A stretch of 64,000 nt of DNA from Clostridium transplantifaecale (GCF_900626075.1 NZ_UYZY01000001.1:186001-250000), one strand, 5' to 3'; shown: positions 17,044 through 26,421, numbered from the stretch's first letter. Numbers and translations are program-made. The notes: generated by a model from the letters alone, not told the origin.

Positions 17044-17862
17044 GTGAAATCTATAACGGTTATACTAACTTGCTTTAATAGAAAAGAAAAAACAATGCAA
17101 GCTTTGCGGAGTCTTGTAGAAGAAAATAAAGAAATAGATTTCAATTTTATTGTTTTAGACGATAAGAGTTCTGATGGGACCGTAGAAGCTATAAAAGATT
17201 TAGGATATTGTGTTGAAGTGATTGAAGGAACAGGGGATTTGTTCTGGTGTGGCGGTATGCGTGTTGGAATAGAACGATATTTTGAAAAAAATGATGGCTC
17301 GGATTGTATGCTCGTCAATGATGATGTGGAATTCTATCATGGCGCTGTTGAAAAGATGGTGCTTCTTCTTGCGGAAAGAGAGAATTATGTCATTGTTGGA
17401 GCGACCTGTGACAAAGAGGGGAAGTTTACCTATGGACTTAGAAAGCATCGGGACAAGAGAGGAATCTATTTATCATATATTGAACCAAATGAAGATGAAA
17501 TTTTCGGAGAAACCATGAATGCTAACTGTGTATTGATACCGAATGCGATAATGAAAACAATTGGAAATATGGATTCGCACTATCAGCATTCATTGGGAGA
17601 TCTTGACCTAGGCTTCGAAATACATAGAAGGGGGTATAAATTAATTTCGTCTACTGAATATGTTGGCTGCTGTGAGCATAATAGCTTTGAGAATACTTGG
17701 AGAGATACCAAATTAAACAGAATGCAGAGATTGAAGAAAAAAGAATCTCCCAAAGGAAGTCCATTTAAGGAGTGGTGGTATTTCTTGCGAAAAAACTACA
17801 ATCTGTCTATTGCGGTTAAATACAGTTTGATTCCTTATGTAAGAATATTATTGAGTAAATGA
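17044..17862 (+). CDS. Glycosyltransferase, GT2 family
   Basis: GT-A fold inverting transferase of 272 residues. The N-terminus ITVILTCFNRKEKTMQAL, then VLDDKSSDGTVEAIK, and MLVNDDVEFYHG provide the nucleotide-sugar site (DxD-type Asn-Asp-Asp). Later blocks GDLFWCGGMRVGI and GDLDLGFEIHRRGYKL are like those of rhamnosyl- and galactofuranosyl-type transferases. It starts at GTG 17044 behind GAAGGGAGAT, since no in-frame ATG lies before the conserved N-terminus. The donor is not predictable. Confidence 0.86.
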   Translation: MKSITVILTCFNRKEKTMQALRSLVEENKEIDFNFIVLDDKSSDGTVEAIKDLGYCVEVIEGTGDLFWCGGMRVGIERYFEKNDGSDCMLVNDDVEFYHGAVEKMVLLLAERENYVIVGATCDKEGKFTYGLRKHRDKRGIYLSYIEPNEDEIFGETMNANCVLIPNAIMKTIGNMDSHYQHSLGDLDLGFEIHRRGYKLISSTEYVGCCEHNSFENTWRDTKLNRMQRLKKKESPKGSPFKEWWYFLRKNYNLSIAVKYSLIPYVRILLSK

Positions 17863-17920
17863 GAAGTAGTTGTGTTGATGTACACGAAAATGTTACTAAA
17901 TGTAAAGTGGATTATTGACA

Positions 17921-18007
17921 GTGTGGTTTGAAGAAAAGCGTTCTGCGGTGATAGTAACATACAACAGTGAGGTAAACAGTATTGAACTTTTTTATAGGAA
18001 CCTTTGA
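17921..18007 (+). pseudogene. N-terminal scrap of a GT2 glycosyltransferase
   Basis: A 28-codon frame reads VWFEEKRSAVIVTYNSEVN and then stops. KRSAVIVTYNS is the usual N-terminus of GT2 enzymes. The rest of the gene is absent and the scrap runs into the start of the polymerase gene (TTG 17982). It marks an old deletion or recombination junction. Confidence 0.55.
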
Positions 18008-19232
18008 ATTCCTGATTTTTCTATATTTGGCGAACAGAACATTAAAGAATACAGATAATTTGATTGACAATTTAATATATTTATACCTGTGTCAAATCTT
18101 CAATTACAAACTGTGGGGATCAATTGCCTGGCTCAACATAGGTGTTAGTCTCTATTCTGTGGACTGCACTGTACTATTGATGATTCTGATATTGGTGGTG
18201 AAGTTTAAAATTTATAGAAAATGGTATATTGGATTATCGCTGCTGTTTGCTGTAATGGCAATTCAGTCGTGTGTTAGAGGGTTGATGACATTCGGTATGA
18301 CATCGGAATTTTGGGGAGATGTGCGAAAGTATATTCATTTCATTATTCCTGTTTTATATTTTTCCTGCGTTCCGATTAAAACCAATCTTATGATATTAAA
18401 AGCAAAATTGGACAAGTGCTTTGTGGTTGTTACGATATATGTAGTGGTCGTTTTGGCTTTCTTTTTTATAGGAATGCCACTTGGAGAGCGGGCGTCTAAT
18501 CGCCCACTTCTTGCAGATTTCGCAATCATCTATGGTGCATACATAGGATTGTGCTGGTACTGTGATTTAATGCTGTCTGATAAGCCAAGAATGAGTTGGA
18601 AAACAATTATATATACGCTTATTTTGATTCTCAACCGGTTTAATACGACATGGGTCGCTTTGTTTGTGTCACTGATGGTTTTGCTGCTCATATACATAAT
18701 CGGTCCATATAGAAAGAAATTGACAAAAACATTTACTGTTCAGATAGCTATAGTAATTTGTTTTGCGGTACTGTTCTTTACATCAGATAATGTAGTGACA
18801 AAAGAAGTCTTTCGAATGGCAGAGAAATTTGATGTATCCGAGAACAACACATACTCAGGTAGAATGGAACTTTGGGCTTTATTGATGGATTTGGTAAAAG
18901 GGAAAGAAGCGGTTATCGGATATCCGTTTGGAAGTGGTTTTCGTGCTTATTATCGAGGTAGTTATTGGCAGTATAGTCCACACAATGGTTACTTGGAGAC
19001 TCTTTTGCGAACAGGCTACATAGGTGTTGTATCTCTTGTGGCATTGATGCTTGCGATAATAGCAAAGGCATGGCAAGACCGAAAAATACTGCCTATTATG
19101 ATGTGCGTGAATAGTATGGTATTCTGGTATGCATACTCTTTGACAATTGAACAAGGTATTATCATAGGTGTGTGTGCACAGCTCGTTTTTTTCAGGAGGA
19201 AACAGAATGATTTGGAATTACATAATATATAG
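17982..19232 (+). CDS. wzy: Wzy-type O-antigen/EPS polymerase
   Basis: A 416-residue integral membrane protein with about eleven hydrophobic segments and a large extracytoplasmic loop (about 280-335) carrying TYSGRMELW and YWQYSPHNGYLETLLRTG. That H-N-G-Y loop is the hallmark of the O-antigen ligase/polymerase superfamily. It joins exported repeat units into polymer. The start is TTG 17982 with GTGAGGT eight bases upstream. The ORF overlaps the next gene by 26 bases. Confidence 0.85.
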   Translation: MNFFIGTFEFLIFLYLANRTLKNTDNLIDNLIYLYLCQIFNYKLWGSIAWLNIGVSLYSVDCTVLLMILILVVKFKIYRKWYIGLSLLFAVMAIQSCVRGLMTFGMTSEFWGDVRKYIHFIIPVLYFSCVPIKTNLMILKAKLDKCFVVVTIYVVVVLAFFFIGMPLGERASNRPLLADFAIIYGAYIGLCWYCDLMLSDKPRMSWKTIIYTLILILNRFNTTWVALFVSLMVLLLIYIIGPYRKKLTKTFTVQIAIVICFAVLFFTSDNVVTKEVFRMAEKFDVSENNTYSGRMELWALLMDLVKGKEAVIGYPFGSGFRAYYRGSYWQYSPHNGYLETLLRTGYIGVVSLVALMLAIIAKAWQDRKILPIMMCVNSMVFWYAYSLTIEQGIIIGVCAQLVFFRRKQNDLELHNI

Positions 19233-20166
19233 GACGAAAGCACTCATACGCGGACAGAAGATAAAAAGAAATGGCTTATTTGAATATGCCGGCAGCGTTA
19301 AAACATATCAAGACCGCCCAGTGCTTGATGCGGACAAGTTAAGCCAAGAATTATATAATGAGATCCAATCGGGAAACTCCTTTATGGCGGCACGGTTTGG
19401 CTCGACCGAATTATTAAACATTCGATATTATGATTTCCCTGTGAACGGGAAATACGATGGAAACTTTCATTTCAATCATCTTTGTGAGTGGTCGGGATTT
19501 TTTCCCAACGATAGTAGCTTATTACCTAAATTTGTTGCATTGATGAAGGAAAGCGCATCACAAGTTGATTATATGGCAATTTGGTTCCACCCTTTCGAAG
19601 ATTATTATATCAAAAAGCTTATGAACAAAAATGTAAAGTGTGCTTATTTGCTTAACTTTGAGCCGTGGAGTAGCAAATCCATCCATTGGAGCGCGGCCTT
19701 GGCGGGCAAGAAAGTCTTGGTGATCCATCCTTTTACGGAAACCATCAAACGACAATACGAGAAACGGTCGGAAATATTCCCGGGGACAAACATTCTTCCA
19801 GAATTCGAGCTGAGAACGGTCAAGGCGGTTCAAACTCTTGCAGGAACAAAGGATGCTCGATTTGAAAATTGGTTTGAAGCTTTGGATTGGATGTATGAAG
19901 AAGCTATGAAGAAGGACTTTGATATTGCAATCATAGGTTGCGGTGCGTATGGCATGCCGTTGGCTGCTAAGATAAAAAAGGCTGGAAAACAAGCAATCCA
20001 CCTAGCAGGAGCTACACAGCTTCTTTTTGGCATTAGAGGAAAACGATGGGACATCGATCCGGCTTTTGAATATGTGAGAAATTGGTATAACGATGCATGG
20101 GTATATCCTGATGAAAATGATAAAATTGAAAATGCAGGAAAAGTTGAAAATGCGTGCTATTGGTAA
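19207..20166 (+). CDS. EPS-locus protein of GT-D-like fold, paralogue 2
   Basis: A 319-residue soluble protein sharing the blocks of the 15916-16821 gene: FMAARFGSTELLNI, GFFPNDSSLLPKF, KKVLVIHPFTETI, the IIGCGAYGMPLAAKIKKAGK loop, ATQLLFGIRGKRWD, YNDAWVYPDE and a Tyr-Trp end. I infer a glycosyltransferase of GT-D-like fold. ATG 19207 is used because AGGAGG lies nine bases before it; it overlaps the end of wzy by 26 bases. Two diverged copies in one locus suggest two different linkages. Confidence 0.68.
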   Translation: MIWNYIIYRTKALIRGQKIKRNGLFEYAGSVKTYQDRPVLDADKLSQELYNEIQSGNSFMAARFGSTELLNIRYYDFPVNGKYDGNFHFNHLCEWSGFFPNDSSLLPKFVALMKESASQVDYMAIWFHPFEDYYIKKLMNKNVKCAYLLNFEPWSSKSIHWSAALAGKKVLVIHPFTETIKRQYEKRSEIFPGTNILPEFELRTVKAVQTLAGTKDARFENWFEALDWMYEEAMKKDFDIAIIGCGAYGMPLAAKIKKAGKQAIHLAGATQLLFGIRGKRWDIDPAFEYVRNWYNDAWVYPDENDKIENAGKVENACYW

Positions 20167-20216
20167 CGAAAATTTGATAAAAATAAAATCATGAATCTTA
20201 TCCACAGGGGGATATA

Positions 20217-21098
20217 ATGTTTGATATATGGAACGCTGATGAGCCTTTAGCCATTCAGGAATACAAAAAAAATAACTATATGATAAGATTAACACCAGAG
20301 GGGCAATATTGTGCAATATTTTGTTCCTCTAATAATATCTGGTTTCCCTGTACAAAGGAAGCATTTGAGGCGTCGATAATTAATAAGGACCGTTATGAAT
20401 GGACAAATTTTCATATTCCGATAGCCAAAAAAGAGATTTTTGTGAGGGATATCTATAAATCTTGGTATGTTACCGGAATTAATGAGGAGTTGAATTCAAT
20501 TGATAACTTGACTGATTTTCTTCGTAAGGAAACAGCCGGATACAAGCTCATTTTAATCGGCTCATCTGCGGGTGGATATCTTGCAGCATTACTGAGTGCA
20601 AAATTAAATGCCAGTTATGCAATCGTATTTTCGGCGCAATTTGAATTGAAGAATAAGTGGGCATATGATGGGAATCCGTTTTTAAGGAAATATGAAGAAA
20701 CGGATAAAAGTAGGTACTATGATTTAAATACTTTACTTAAAGCATCAGATAGACCTATTTATTATGTTGTACCAATAAAATCGGAAAATGATTATTATCA
20801 GTACATGCATGTAAAAGATATACCCTGCGTAAAACCGATAATTTTTAATAGCAGACATCACGGAATTGTTATGCTCAAAGGAAATATGAATAGGTTTCTT
20901 TCTCTTTCGCAAGAAGAAATTCAAGCTATTTATGAAAAAAATTCGAATAAAAGAATTTCTTTAATTGGTTTTTCACTACAATTAGAGGGGTTCTGGCATA
21001 CTGTTTTTGAAGTAGCAATGCAGATAAAAATTATATTGATTGTAATATACAAAAAAATAGTGAAAAATGCGAGAAAGGAGACCAACCATGAAAATTGA
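20217..21098 (+). CDS. Alpha/beta-hydrolase-like protein of the EPS locus
   Basis: 293 residues. The nucleophile elbow GSSAGGYLAALLSAKL (about 118-133) has the G-x-S-x-G serine, and a late SRHHGIVML supplies a likely catalytic histidine. The fold order fits a small esterase or acyl-transferring alpha/beta hydrolase. A hydrophobic stretch near 260-280 (FEVAMQIKIILIVIYKKIV) may attach it to the membrane. It could trim or transfer acyl groups on the polymer; substrate unknown. An AGGGGGAT ribosome site precedes ATG 20217. It overlaps the next gene by 11 bases. Confidence 0.62.
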   Translation: MFDIWNADEPLAIQEYKKNNYMIRLTPEGQYCAIFCSSNNIWFPCTKEAFEASIINKDRYEWTNFHIPIAKKEIFVRDIYKSWYVTGINEELNSIDNLTDFLRKETAGYKLILIGSSAGGYLAALLSAKLNASYAIVFSAQFELKNKWAYDGNPFLRKYEETDKSRYYDLNTLLKASDRPIYYVVPIKSENDYYQYMHVKDIPCVKPIIFNSRHHGIVMLKGNMNRFLSLSQEEIQAIYEKNSNKRISLIGFSLQLEGFWHTVFEVAMQIKIILIVIYKKIVKNARKETNHEN

Positions 21099-22080
21099 TG
21101 AGATTTATTATAGAGTGCTTGTCAGATTGAAGGGGTTTCGTTTGCGGCAGTGGGAGAAGCCACATTATTTTAAGACGTACCCTGCTTCGTATCACAAAGG
21201 TAAAAACGATAAAAGGGAAAAGAGCGAACTCTATATGACGGAGAGAGTTTCGTATGGTGCCGGTATAGGGCATCAGCTTGCCAACTGGATAGCGGGGTAT
21301 TGGTTCGCCCGGTACTTTGACGTGAAATATGCGTATTCGCCATTTACTTCTTCTGCGGTTCCATTTCGCCCCAATCGATGGGATTATGCCTTGGGATTTG
21401 GCGAAGGTGAAATTACAGCAGAGCAATTGCTGAAAGCAGGCTACAAAAAGGTGCTCCTTCCTTATTTTGATGAAAAAGACGGAAGCCGGGTTTCAGAAAT
21501 TAAACGCATCATAGATTCTTATGCAGGAGAAAAAGTGGTTTTTTATCTTGAGGCCGATCAGTTCTATTTCGATCAATTTGGGGTCATGGATGATTTGAAA
21601 TACAAATTTTTTTCAGCACCGGCTCGAAAAGAGGATAAGCTGATTTACGATAACAAAGCGTTCAATATCGCAATTCATATCCGACGCGGTGATATTGTGC
21701 AGACTGGTGACAAAAGAAACGAAAATTTGGCCATGAGGTATCAAGGCAGCGAGTATTTTGTCAATGCCTTAGACACAGCATTAGAATACTTAAAGGACAA
21801 GAAAAACATACATATTTATTTGTTTTCTCAAGGCAAGATTGAGGATTATGCGGAATTTTCTCGTTTTGAAAACTTACACGTTTGTCTTAATATGGGAGCA
21901 ATAGATAGTTTCATTCATATGGCGTATGCCGATGCTTTAATAACGAGTAAAAGTTCATTTTCATATAAGCCAGCTTTGCTGAATCGTGGAATAAAGTTTT
22001 GTCCGGCGGATTTCTGGCATGGGTATCCAGACTGCAAAGATTGGATATTGCTGAATGAACAGGGGAGATTAATTCAATAG
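21088..22080 (+). CDS. Fucosyltransferase-like glycosyltransferase
   Basis: 330 residues with IAIHIRRGDI, the H-x-R-R-x-D type motif that binds GDP-fucose in GT11, GT23 and related families. It is preceded by a glycine-rich N-terminal block (SYGAGIGHQLANWIAGYWFA, comparable with the GLGNQLFQ block of GT11) and followed by ALITSKSSFSYKPALLN, which matches the late S-x-S-F-S-x-x-x-A-L-L block of fucosyltransferases. A full GDP-L-fucose pathway is encoded 5.5 kb downstream, which supports the call. ATG 21088 has AAAGGAGA upstream; the longer frame is rejected. Confidence 0.78.
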   Translation: MKIDEIYYRVLVRLKGFRLRQWEKPHYFKTYPASYHKGKNDKREKSELYMTERVSYGAGIGHQLANWIAGYWFARYFDVKYAYSPFTSSAVPFRPNRWDYALGFGEGEITAEQLLKAGYKKVLLPYFDEKDGSRVSEIKRIIDSYAGEKVVFYLEADQFYFDQFGVMDDLKYKFFSAPARKEDKLIYDNKAFNIAIHIRRGDIVQTGDKRNENLAMRYQGSEYFVNALDTALEYLKDKKNIHIYLFSQGKIEDYAEFSRFENLHVCLNMGAIDSFIHMAYADALITSKSSFSYKPALLNRGIKFCPADFWHGYPDCKDWILLNEQGRLIQ

Positions 22081-22195
22081 AGTGACAAGCCGCAGTCTGG
22101 GAGCAAAGAGAAAGGCATGAGCGTCAGTATTATAACTTGGATGTTACGGTGGATCTGTCAATGAAAGCAAGTTTATAAGAAGGAGTTATGAATAT

Positions 22196-22509
22196 GATAG
22201 TGGGAATCGTAAAGGTGAAAAACTGAAATTCATTTTTGTCGGACGTGACTTCTTCCGAAAATGAGGATACTGCTACCAACATTTGCAGATACATATGGAT
22301 ATTCTTTGCTGGAAATGCAGGCATGTGGTTTACCAGTTGTTTCAACTAATGTCAGAGCAATGCCAGAGATTAACGATAATGAATGTGGCTGGATAGCAAA
22401 GCTGCCAGTCAATGAGTACGGTGAAGCACTTTATTCAACCGAACAGTCGAGAAATAAAATGAAAATGGAATTGCGTAATGAGCTATTAGTAAGCGAGTTA
22501 TGGGGATGA
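22196..22509 (+). pseudogene. GT4 glycosyltransferase remnant with internal deletion
   Basis: The frame at 22196-22264 reads LKFIFVGRDFFRK and stops. The next frame, from 22261, reads ILLPTFADTYGYSLLEMQACGLPVVSTN...INDNECGW. These are the two ends of a GT4 C-terminal domain with roughly a hundred residues missing between. Upstream, at 22118, ATG opens MSVSIITW before a stop, which looks like the N-terminus of yet another transferase. No functional product is expected. Confidence 0.8.
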
Positions 22510-22584
22510 GAAAACAGGCATTGGTTTGAGAATGGGGGATATCCTATTGAAAATCAGCTGGAGAGGGAGAGCAATAAATCGAAT

Positions 22585-24117
22585 ATGAAAATCTATAGTA
22601 ACAATGCAAATAGAACAAAAAATTCAATGAGAAATATCGTATTCGGATTGGGAAACCAAGTCGTTCTCTCGGTTGCTGCATTAGTGTGCAGAATGGTGTT
22701 TACCAGAGTATTGTCTGCAGAATATCTTGGGATAAATGGTTTATTTACCAATATACTTTCAGTGCTTTGTTTGGCTGAACTGGGAATTGGCAGTTCAATC
22801 ATCTACGAGTTGTACGGTGCATTAGCCAAAGAGGACCATGAGGCGGTTAAGTCCTTAATGAAGTTTTATAGAAACATCTATAATGCGGTAGGAGTATTTG
22901 TTCTGGCTATGGGTACGTTGATTTTGCCGGTTGTTCCCAAAATCGTTGGTGAGTCACCGATAACAGGAAATATATATGCTATATACTATATATTTCTAAT
23001 GACAACAGCTTGCTCTTATTTCTTTTCTTATAGATCAGCGCTGATAACAGCGGATCAAAGGAACTATATTTGTGTTACGCTAAATACGCTCACCATTGTC
23101 GTTCAAGATGTTGTACAAATTATAATCTTACTGACAACAAGAAATTTTATACTCTATATCATTTGCCAGTTGATATTTACGATTGCCTACAATGTTGTAA
23201 TTTATTTTGTATCTGGGAGATTGTACCCTTATCTCAGAGAAAAGAATGTCAAAGCGATAACAGGCGAAAGAAAAACAAGAATGTTGATAAACGCAAAAGC
23301 CTTGGTTATTTCAAAGATAAGCTTTACTTTGGTAAATAGTACAGATAATATCATTATTTCAGCTATTTGTGGGTTGATTGATACCGGGCTGATATCAAAT
23401 TATCTTTTGCTTACACAGACAATGAAGTCATTTGTCAAAAAGATATTTGATGCATTAACGGCAAGTGTGGGAAATCTTAATGCTACAGTAGAGACTAAAT
23501 ATCAGGAAAGTGTATTCCGGGAGATTAATTTCCTGAGTTTTTGGTTGTATTCGTGGAGTGCAGTGGCGTTTTTTATTGCCGGCAATGATATGGTCGAACT
23601 GTTGTTTGGCAAAGAGTACAGAATGGGCTTTGCTGTGATAAGTATAGTAGCATTAAACTACTATACAGAAGGAATGCACGATGTCGTTAATATTTACCGA
23701 AATACTTTGGGAATATTCAAGCAAGGCCAATACATGAATTTGATAACTGGCGTATTAAATATAGTGTTCTCGATAGCGTTAGGGAAAGTTTTTGGGGTTT
23801 TTGGCATCTTGCTTGCGACACTGATTTCTCGGGCTGTATCAGTACTGTGGTATTATCCTTACACGGTATTTCATTATGGATTTCGAATATCGTCGAAGGG
23901 TTACTTTAAAAGATATATAGTGTATCTATTGGCAGCAGGTTGTGCCTCCTTACTTTCCAAGAGCGTTATTGTGGCAATCAATCTTGGATTATTTGCGAAT
24001 ATTGTTATTGATATTATCGTTGCCATAATAGTGCCAAATGCTTTTTACCTGCTTGTATTTTGCAAAACCACTGAGTTTAAGAGTTTACATAGACGTTTTA
24101 AAAGGAGACCAAGATGA
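22585..24117 (+). CDS. wzx: Wzx-type lipid-linked oligosaccharide flippase
   Basis: 510 residues with about fourteen membrane helices, of the MOP/polysaccharide-transport superfamily. The start RNIVFGLGNQVVLSVAALVCRMVFTRVLSAEYLGINGLFTNILSVL is typical of Firmicutes Wzx. It moves undecaprenyl-linked repeat units to the outer face for the polymerase encoded at 17982. The distant GAGAGGGA makes the ribosome site modest. It overlaps the next gene by four bases (ATGA). Confidence 0.9.
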   Translation: MKIYSNNANRTKNSMRNIVFGLGNQVVLSVAALVCRMVFTRVLSAEYLGINGLFTNILSVLCLAELGIGSSIIYELYGALAKEDHEAVKSLMKFYRNIYNAVGVFVLAMGTLILPVVPKIVGESPITGNIYAIYYIFLMTTACSYFFSYRSALITADQRNYICVTLNTLTIVVQDVVQIIILLTTRNFILYIICQLIFTIAYNVVIYFVSGRLYPYLREKNVKAITGERKTRMLINAKALVISKISFTLVNSTDNIIISAICGLIDTGLISNYLLLTQTMKSFVKKIFDALTASVGNLNATVETKYQESVFREINFLSFWLYSWSAVAFFIAGNDMVELLFGKEYRMGFAVISIVALNYYTEGMHDVVNIYRNTLGIFKQGQYMNLITGVLNIVFSIALGKVFGVFGILLATLISRAVSVLWYYPYTVFHYGFRISSKGYFKRYIVYLLAAGCASLLSKSVIVAINLGLFANIVIDIIVAIIVPNAFYLLVFCKTTEFKSLHRRFKRRPR

Positions 24118-25151
24118 GTGATTTAAGATCAAAATCAAGAGATTCCAATATGGAGCTTTTACGTATTATTGGAATGTATGTGATTGTGCTGGGACATTTT
24201 AGTCAAGAACTGCTGACAAATGGTGTGGTGAACGGTTTTGAAAAACAGCTGGCGCTGTTTACCAGTTCCGGGGGACAAATGGTTACAAACTGCTATGTTA
24301 TGATCAGTGGATACTATTTGTCCACGAAAAAAAGGATAGAATTAAGGAAAATACTAAATATGTGGGGAGCAGCGCTGTTTTATTCATATGGAATTACGAT
24401 AATACTGGCTGCAACGGTGGGGCTCCAGCAGCCTATGGGTATAAGTGAGATATTGACAATCCTTTTTCCGGTATCTTGTCGGCAGTGGTGGTTTGTTTCG
24501 GCATATATTGGAACTTATGTGTTAGCGCAGTATATAAATATACTTATCGATGCTATGAAGGTGATTGAGTACCGGAGGCTGATCTTGATCCTTGTATTGA
24601 TGCTTTCTGTAATTCCTACATTTACGGTCAGCGGAACATGGTTTCATGAACTTACTTGGTGCATTTTCTTATACCTTCTTGGCGGATATATTAGAAAATA
24701 CGAAGCGGATGTAGCACCACTTTCAAGAGGGTTCTGTGTTTGCAACATGCTTATCTGTGTCACTGTGCTAGGGGCTTCTGTTGTTTTGCTAGATTCTTTA
24801 CCAGCTATTTCGGCAAAATTGGGAGGCGTTATGTATTTTAGAGGATTAAATAAATTCCCCTGCTTAGTGACATCAATTTCGGTGTTTATGTTTTTCATGA
24901 AGTGTAATATAGGAAATAATCGAATTATTAATCGTATCAGCAAGCTTACCTTTGGGGTGTATTTGATACACATGCAGGTTTTACTCAAGGAACTCGTTTG
25001 GAAGCCTTTTTTGTGTGGCATAAACAAGAGCGGGGGATATTTGTTGATATGGATTGCCCCGCTGGTTGTTTTTGCCATATGTGCATTTATCGAATATCTG
25101 AGAGATAAAATCTTCAATGGCGTAAAGCCTGCCGTAATAAAAATGAGGTGA
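24114..25151 (+). CDS. Membrane O-acyltransferase (acyltransferase family 3)
   Basis: 345 residues, about ten helices. The N-terminus NMELLRIIGMYVIVLGHF carries the family R/H pair, in which the histidine near the first helix is needed for acetyl transfer. These enzymes acetylate extracytoplasmic sugars. With the two intact hexapeptide enzymes it makes three acyltransferases in this locus, so the polymer is probably heavily acetylated. Start ATGA-overlaps wzx. Confidence 0.88.
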   Translation: MSDLRSKSRDSNMELLRIIGMYVIVLGHFSQELLTNGVVNGFEKQLALFTSSGGQMVTNCYVMISGYYLSTKKRIELRKILNMWGAALFYSYGITIILAATVGLQQPMGISEILTILFPVSCRQWWFVSAYIGTYVLAQYINILIDAMKVIEYRRLILILVLMLSVIPTFTVSGTWFHELTWCIFLYLLGGYIRKYEADVAPLSRGFCVCNMLICVTVLGASVVLLDSLPAISAKLGGVMYFRGLNKFPCLVTSISVFMFFMKCNIGNNRIINRISKLTFGVYLIHMQVLLKELVWKPFLCGINKSGGYLLIWIAPLVVFAICAFIEYLRDKIFNGVKPAVIKMR

Positions 25152-25154
25152 CAA

Positions 25155-26204
25155 ATGAATGAAAATGTTAATGAAATGGTTTCGGTAATTATTACATCCT
25201 ATCGAGGGTCGGCTCACTTGATGAGAGCAGCAGAATCTGTTATTTATCAAACCTATAAAAATATTGAATTAATTGTTGTGGATGATAATGACCCTGAAAC
25301 AGAAGAAAGGAAGAAAACAGAGGCCTGTATCGAAAGACTAAAGGGAAAATTCCCTTCATTCCCTCTTCTATATATCCAGCATCCCCAAAATATGAATGGA
25401 GCTGTAGCAAGAAATACCGGAGTTCAGGCTGCGCAAGGAATGTATGTTCAGCTGCTTGACGATGACGATGTTTTTTTTCCAGAGAAAATTGCTGTATCGG
25501 TAGAAGCTATTAAAACTGATAAAACAGATGGCGTTTTGACAGGAGTAGTAGCGTGTTCCAATACTAATATTGTTGATATTAGCGGCGCATTGCTTTTAGA
25601 AGGAAAGAAGGATAAGCGCGCAGAGATGGTATTGGATGATTTAATTGGGACGGGAAGCAATCTCTTCCTTAAAAAACAGGTATATCTTGAATTAGGAGGC
25701 TTCGATACATCTTTCCGTCGAATGCAGGATTTGGAATTCATGATGCGCTTTTTTCGAAAAAACACTTGTTCGATGATTGAACGCATTTTGATAATTAAGA
25801 TGGAAAATGAGAGGGGTATACTGCACACCGACTATCACAAACAGTTAGATTATAGATGTAGATTTTGGGATAAATACCAAAGCGATTTTCAACAAGCGTT
25901 CACGGCAGAGGATTATAGGAACTATTTTGAAGCAGAATATGCACATCTATTTAAAATTGCTCTAATGAATCCCAGAAAGGAGGATGTGTTGGATGCAAAA
26001 AAACGTTTGGAAACAATTCGTCCGCTGAGCAAGAAAGAGAGTTCTTTCGTAAAATATCATAGTATATACTATAGATTACATAAATGTAAATGGATTGTAG
26101 TGTTAGTCCGTAAATTTAAACCTCAACAAAATAATGACCGCGTTAAAAGAGTGGAATTGTCAGCGCCAGAATGGATGCTTATAAAACAATATTTAAAAGG
26201 TTGA
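25155..26204 (+). CDS. Glycosyltransferase, GT2 family, last EPS gene
   Basis: 349 residues. The GT-A domain shows VSVIITSYRGSAHLMRAAESVI, IELIVVDDNDPET, NGAVARNTGVQAAQG and VQLLDDDDVFFPEKI, the DxD site. About 100 C-terminal residues are charged and lack membrane helices. It starts three bases after the acyltransferase stop with AAAATGAGGTGAC upstream. It closes the long same-strand run that began near 7.5 kb. Confidence 0.88.
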   Translation: MNENVNEMVSVIITSYRGSAHLMRAAESVIYQTYKNIELIVVDDNDPETEERKKTEACIERLKGKFPSFPLLYIQHPQNMNGAVARNTGVQAAQGMYVQLLDDDDVFFPEKIAVSVEAIKTDKTDGVLTGVVACSNTNIVDISGALLLEGKKDKRAEMVLDDLIGTGSNLFLKKQVYLELGGFDTSFRRMQDLEFMMRFFRKNTCSMIERILIIKMENERGILHTDYHKQLDYRCRFWDKYQSDFQQAFTAEDYRNYFEAEYAHLFKIALMNPRKEDVLDAKKRLETIRPLSKKESSFVKYHSIYYRLHKCKWIVVLVRKFKPQQNNDRVKRVELSAPEWMLIKQYLKG

Positions 26205-26421
26205 TTGCGGATTGTTTGTGACAATGATTTGGTAATCCGCGTGCTACTCATTTGCAGGACAAGGACAATGTTAATGAGCAGCCCGATCAGCAGATGTGGT
26301 TTGGTGAAGAGAGTGATTCCTGACCACAACTGAAACTATGTGGCTACTCATCAGCACCTGATTTTAGATATTTTATTTGTCTACTTGACAAGGGGCATAT
26401 CATTTACGGGTGGTGGAGTCT
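26205..26421. other. Convergent intergenic region after the EPS locus
   Basis: No ORF. Two loose inverted repeats are visible: GCGGATT with AATCCGC (about 26207-26240) and GCTACTCATT with AATGAGCAGC (about 26241-26284). Either could help end transcription, but neither has a T-run, so I do not call a terminator. Confidence 0.35.

Noticed and set aside
26205..26421. Loose inverted repeats as a terminator for the EPS operon
   Set aside because: Loops are about 20 bases and no T-run follows, so the evidence is too weak.
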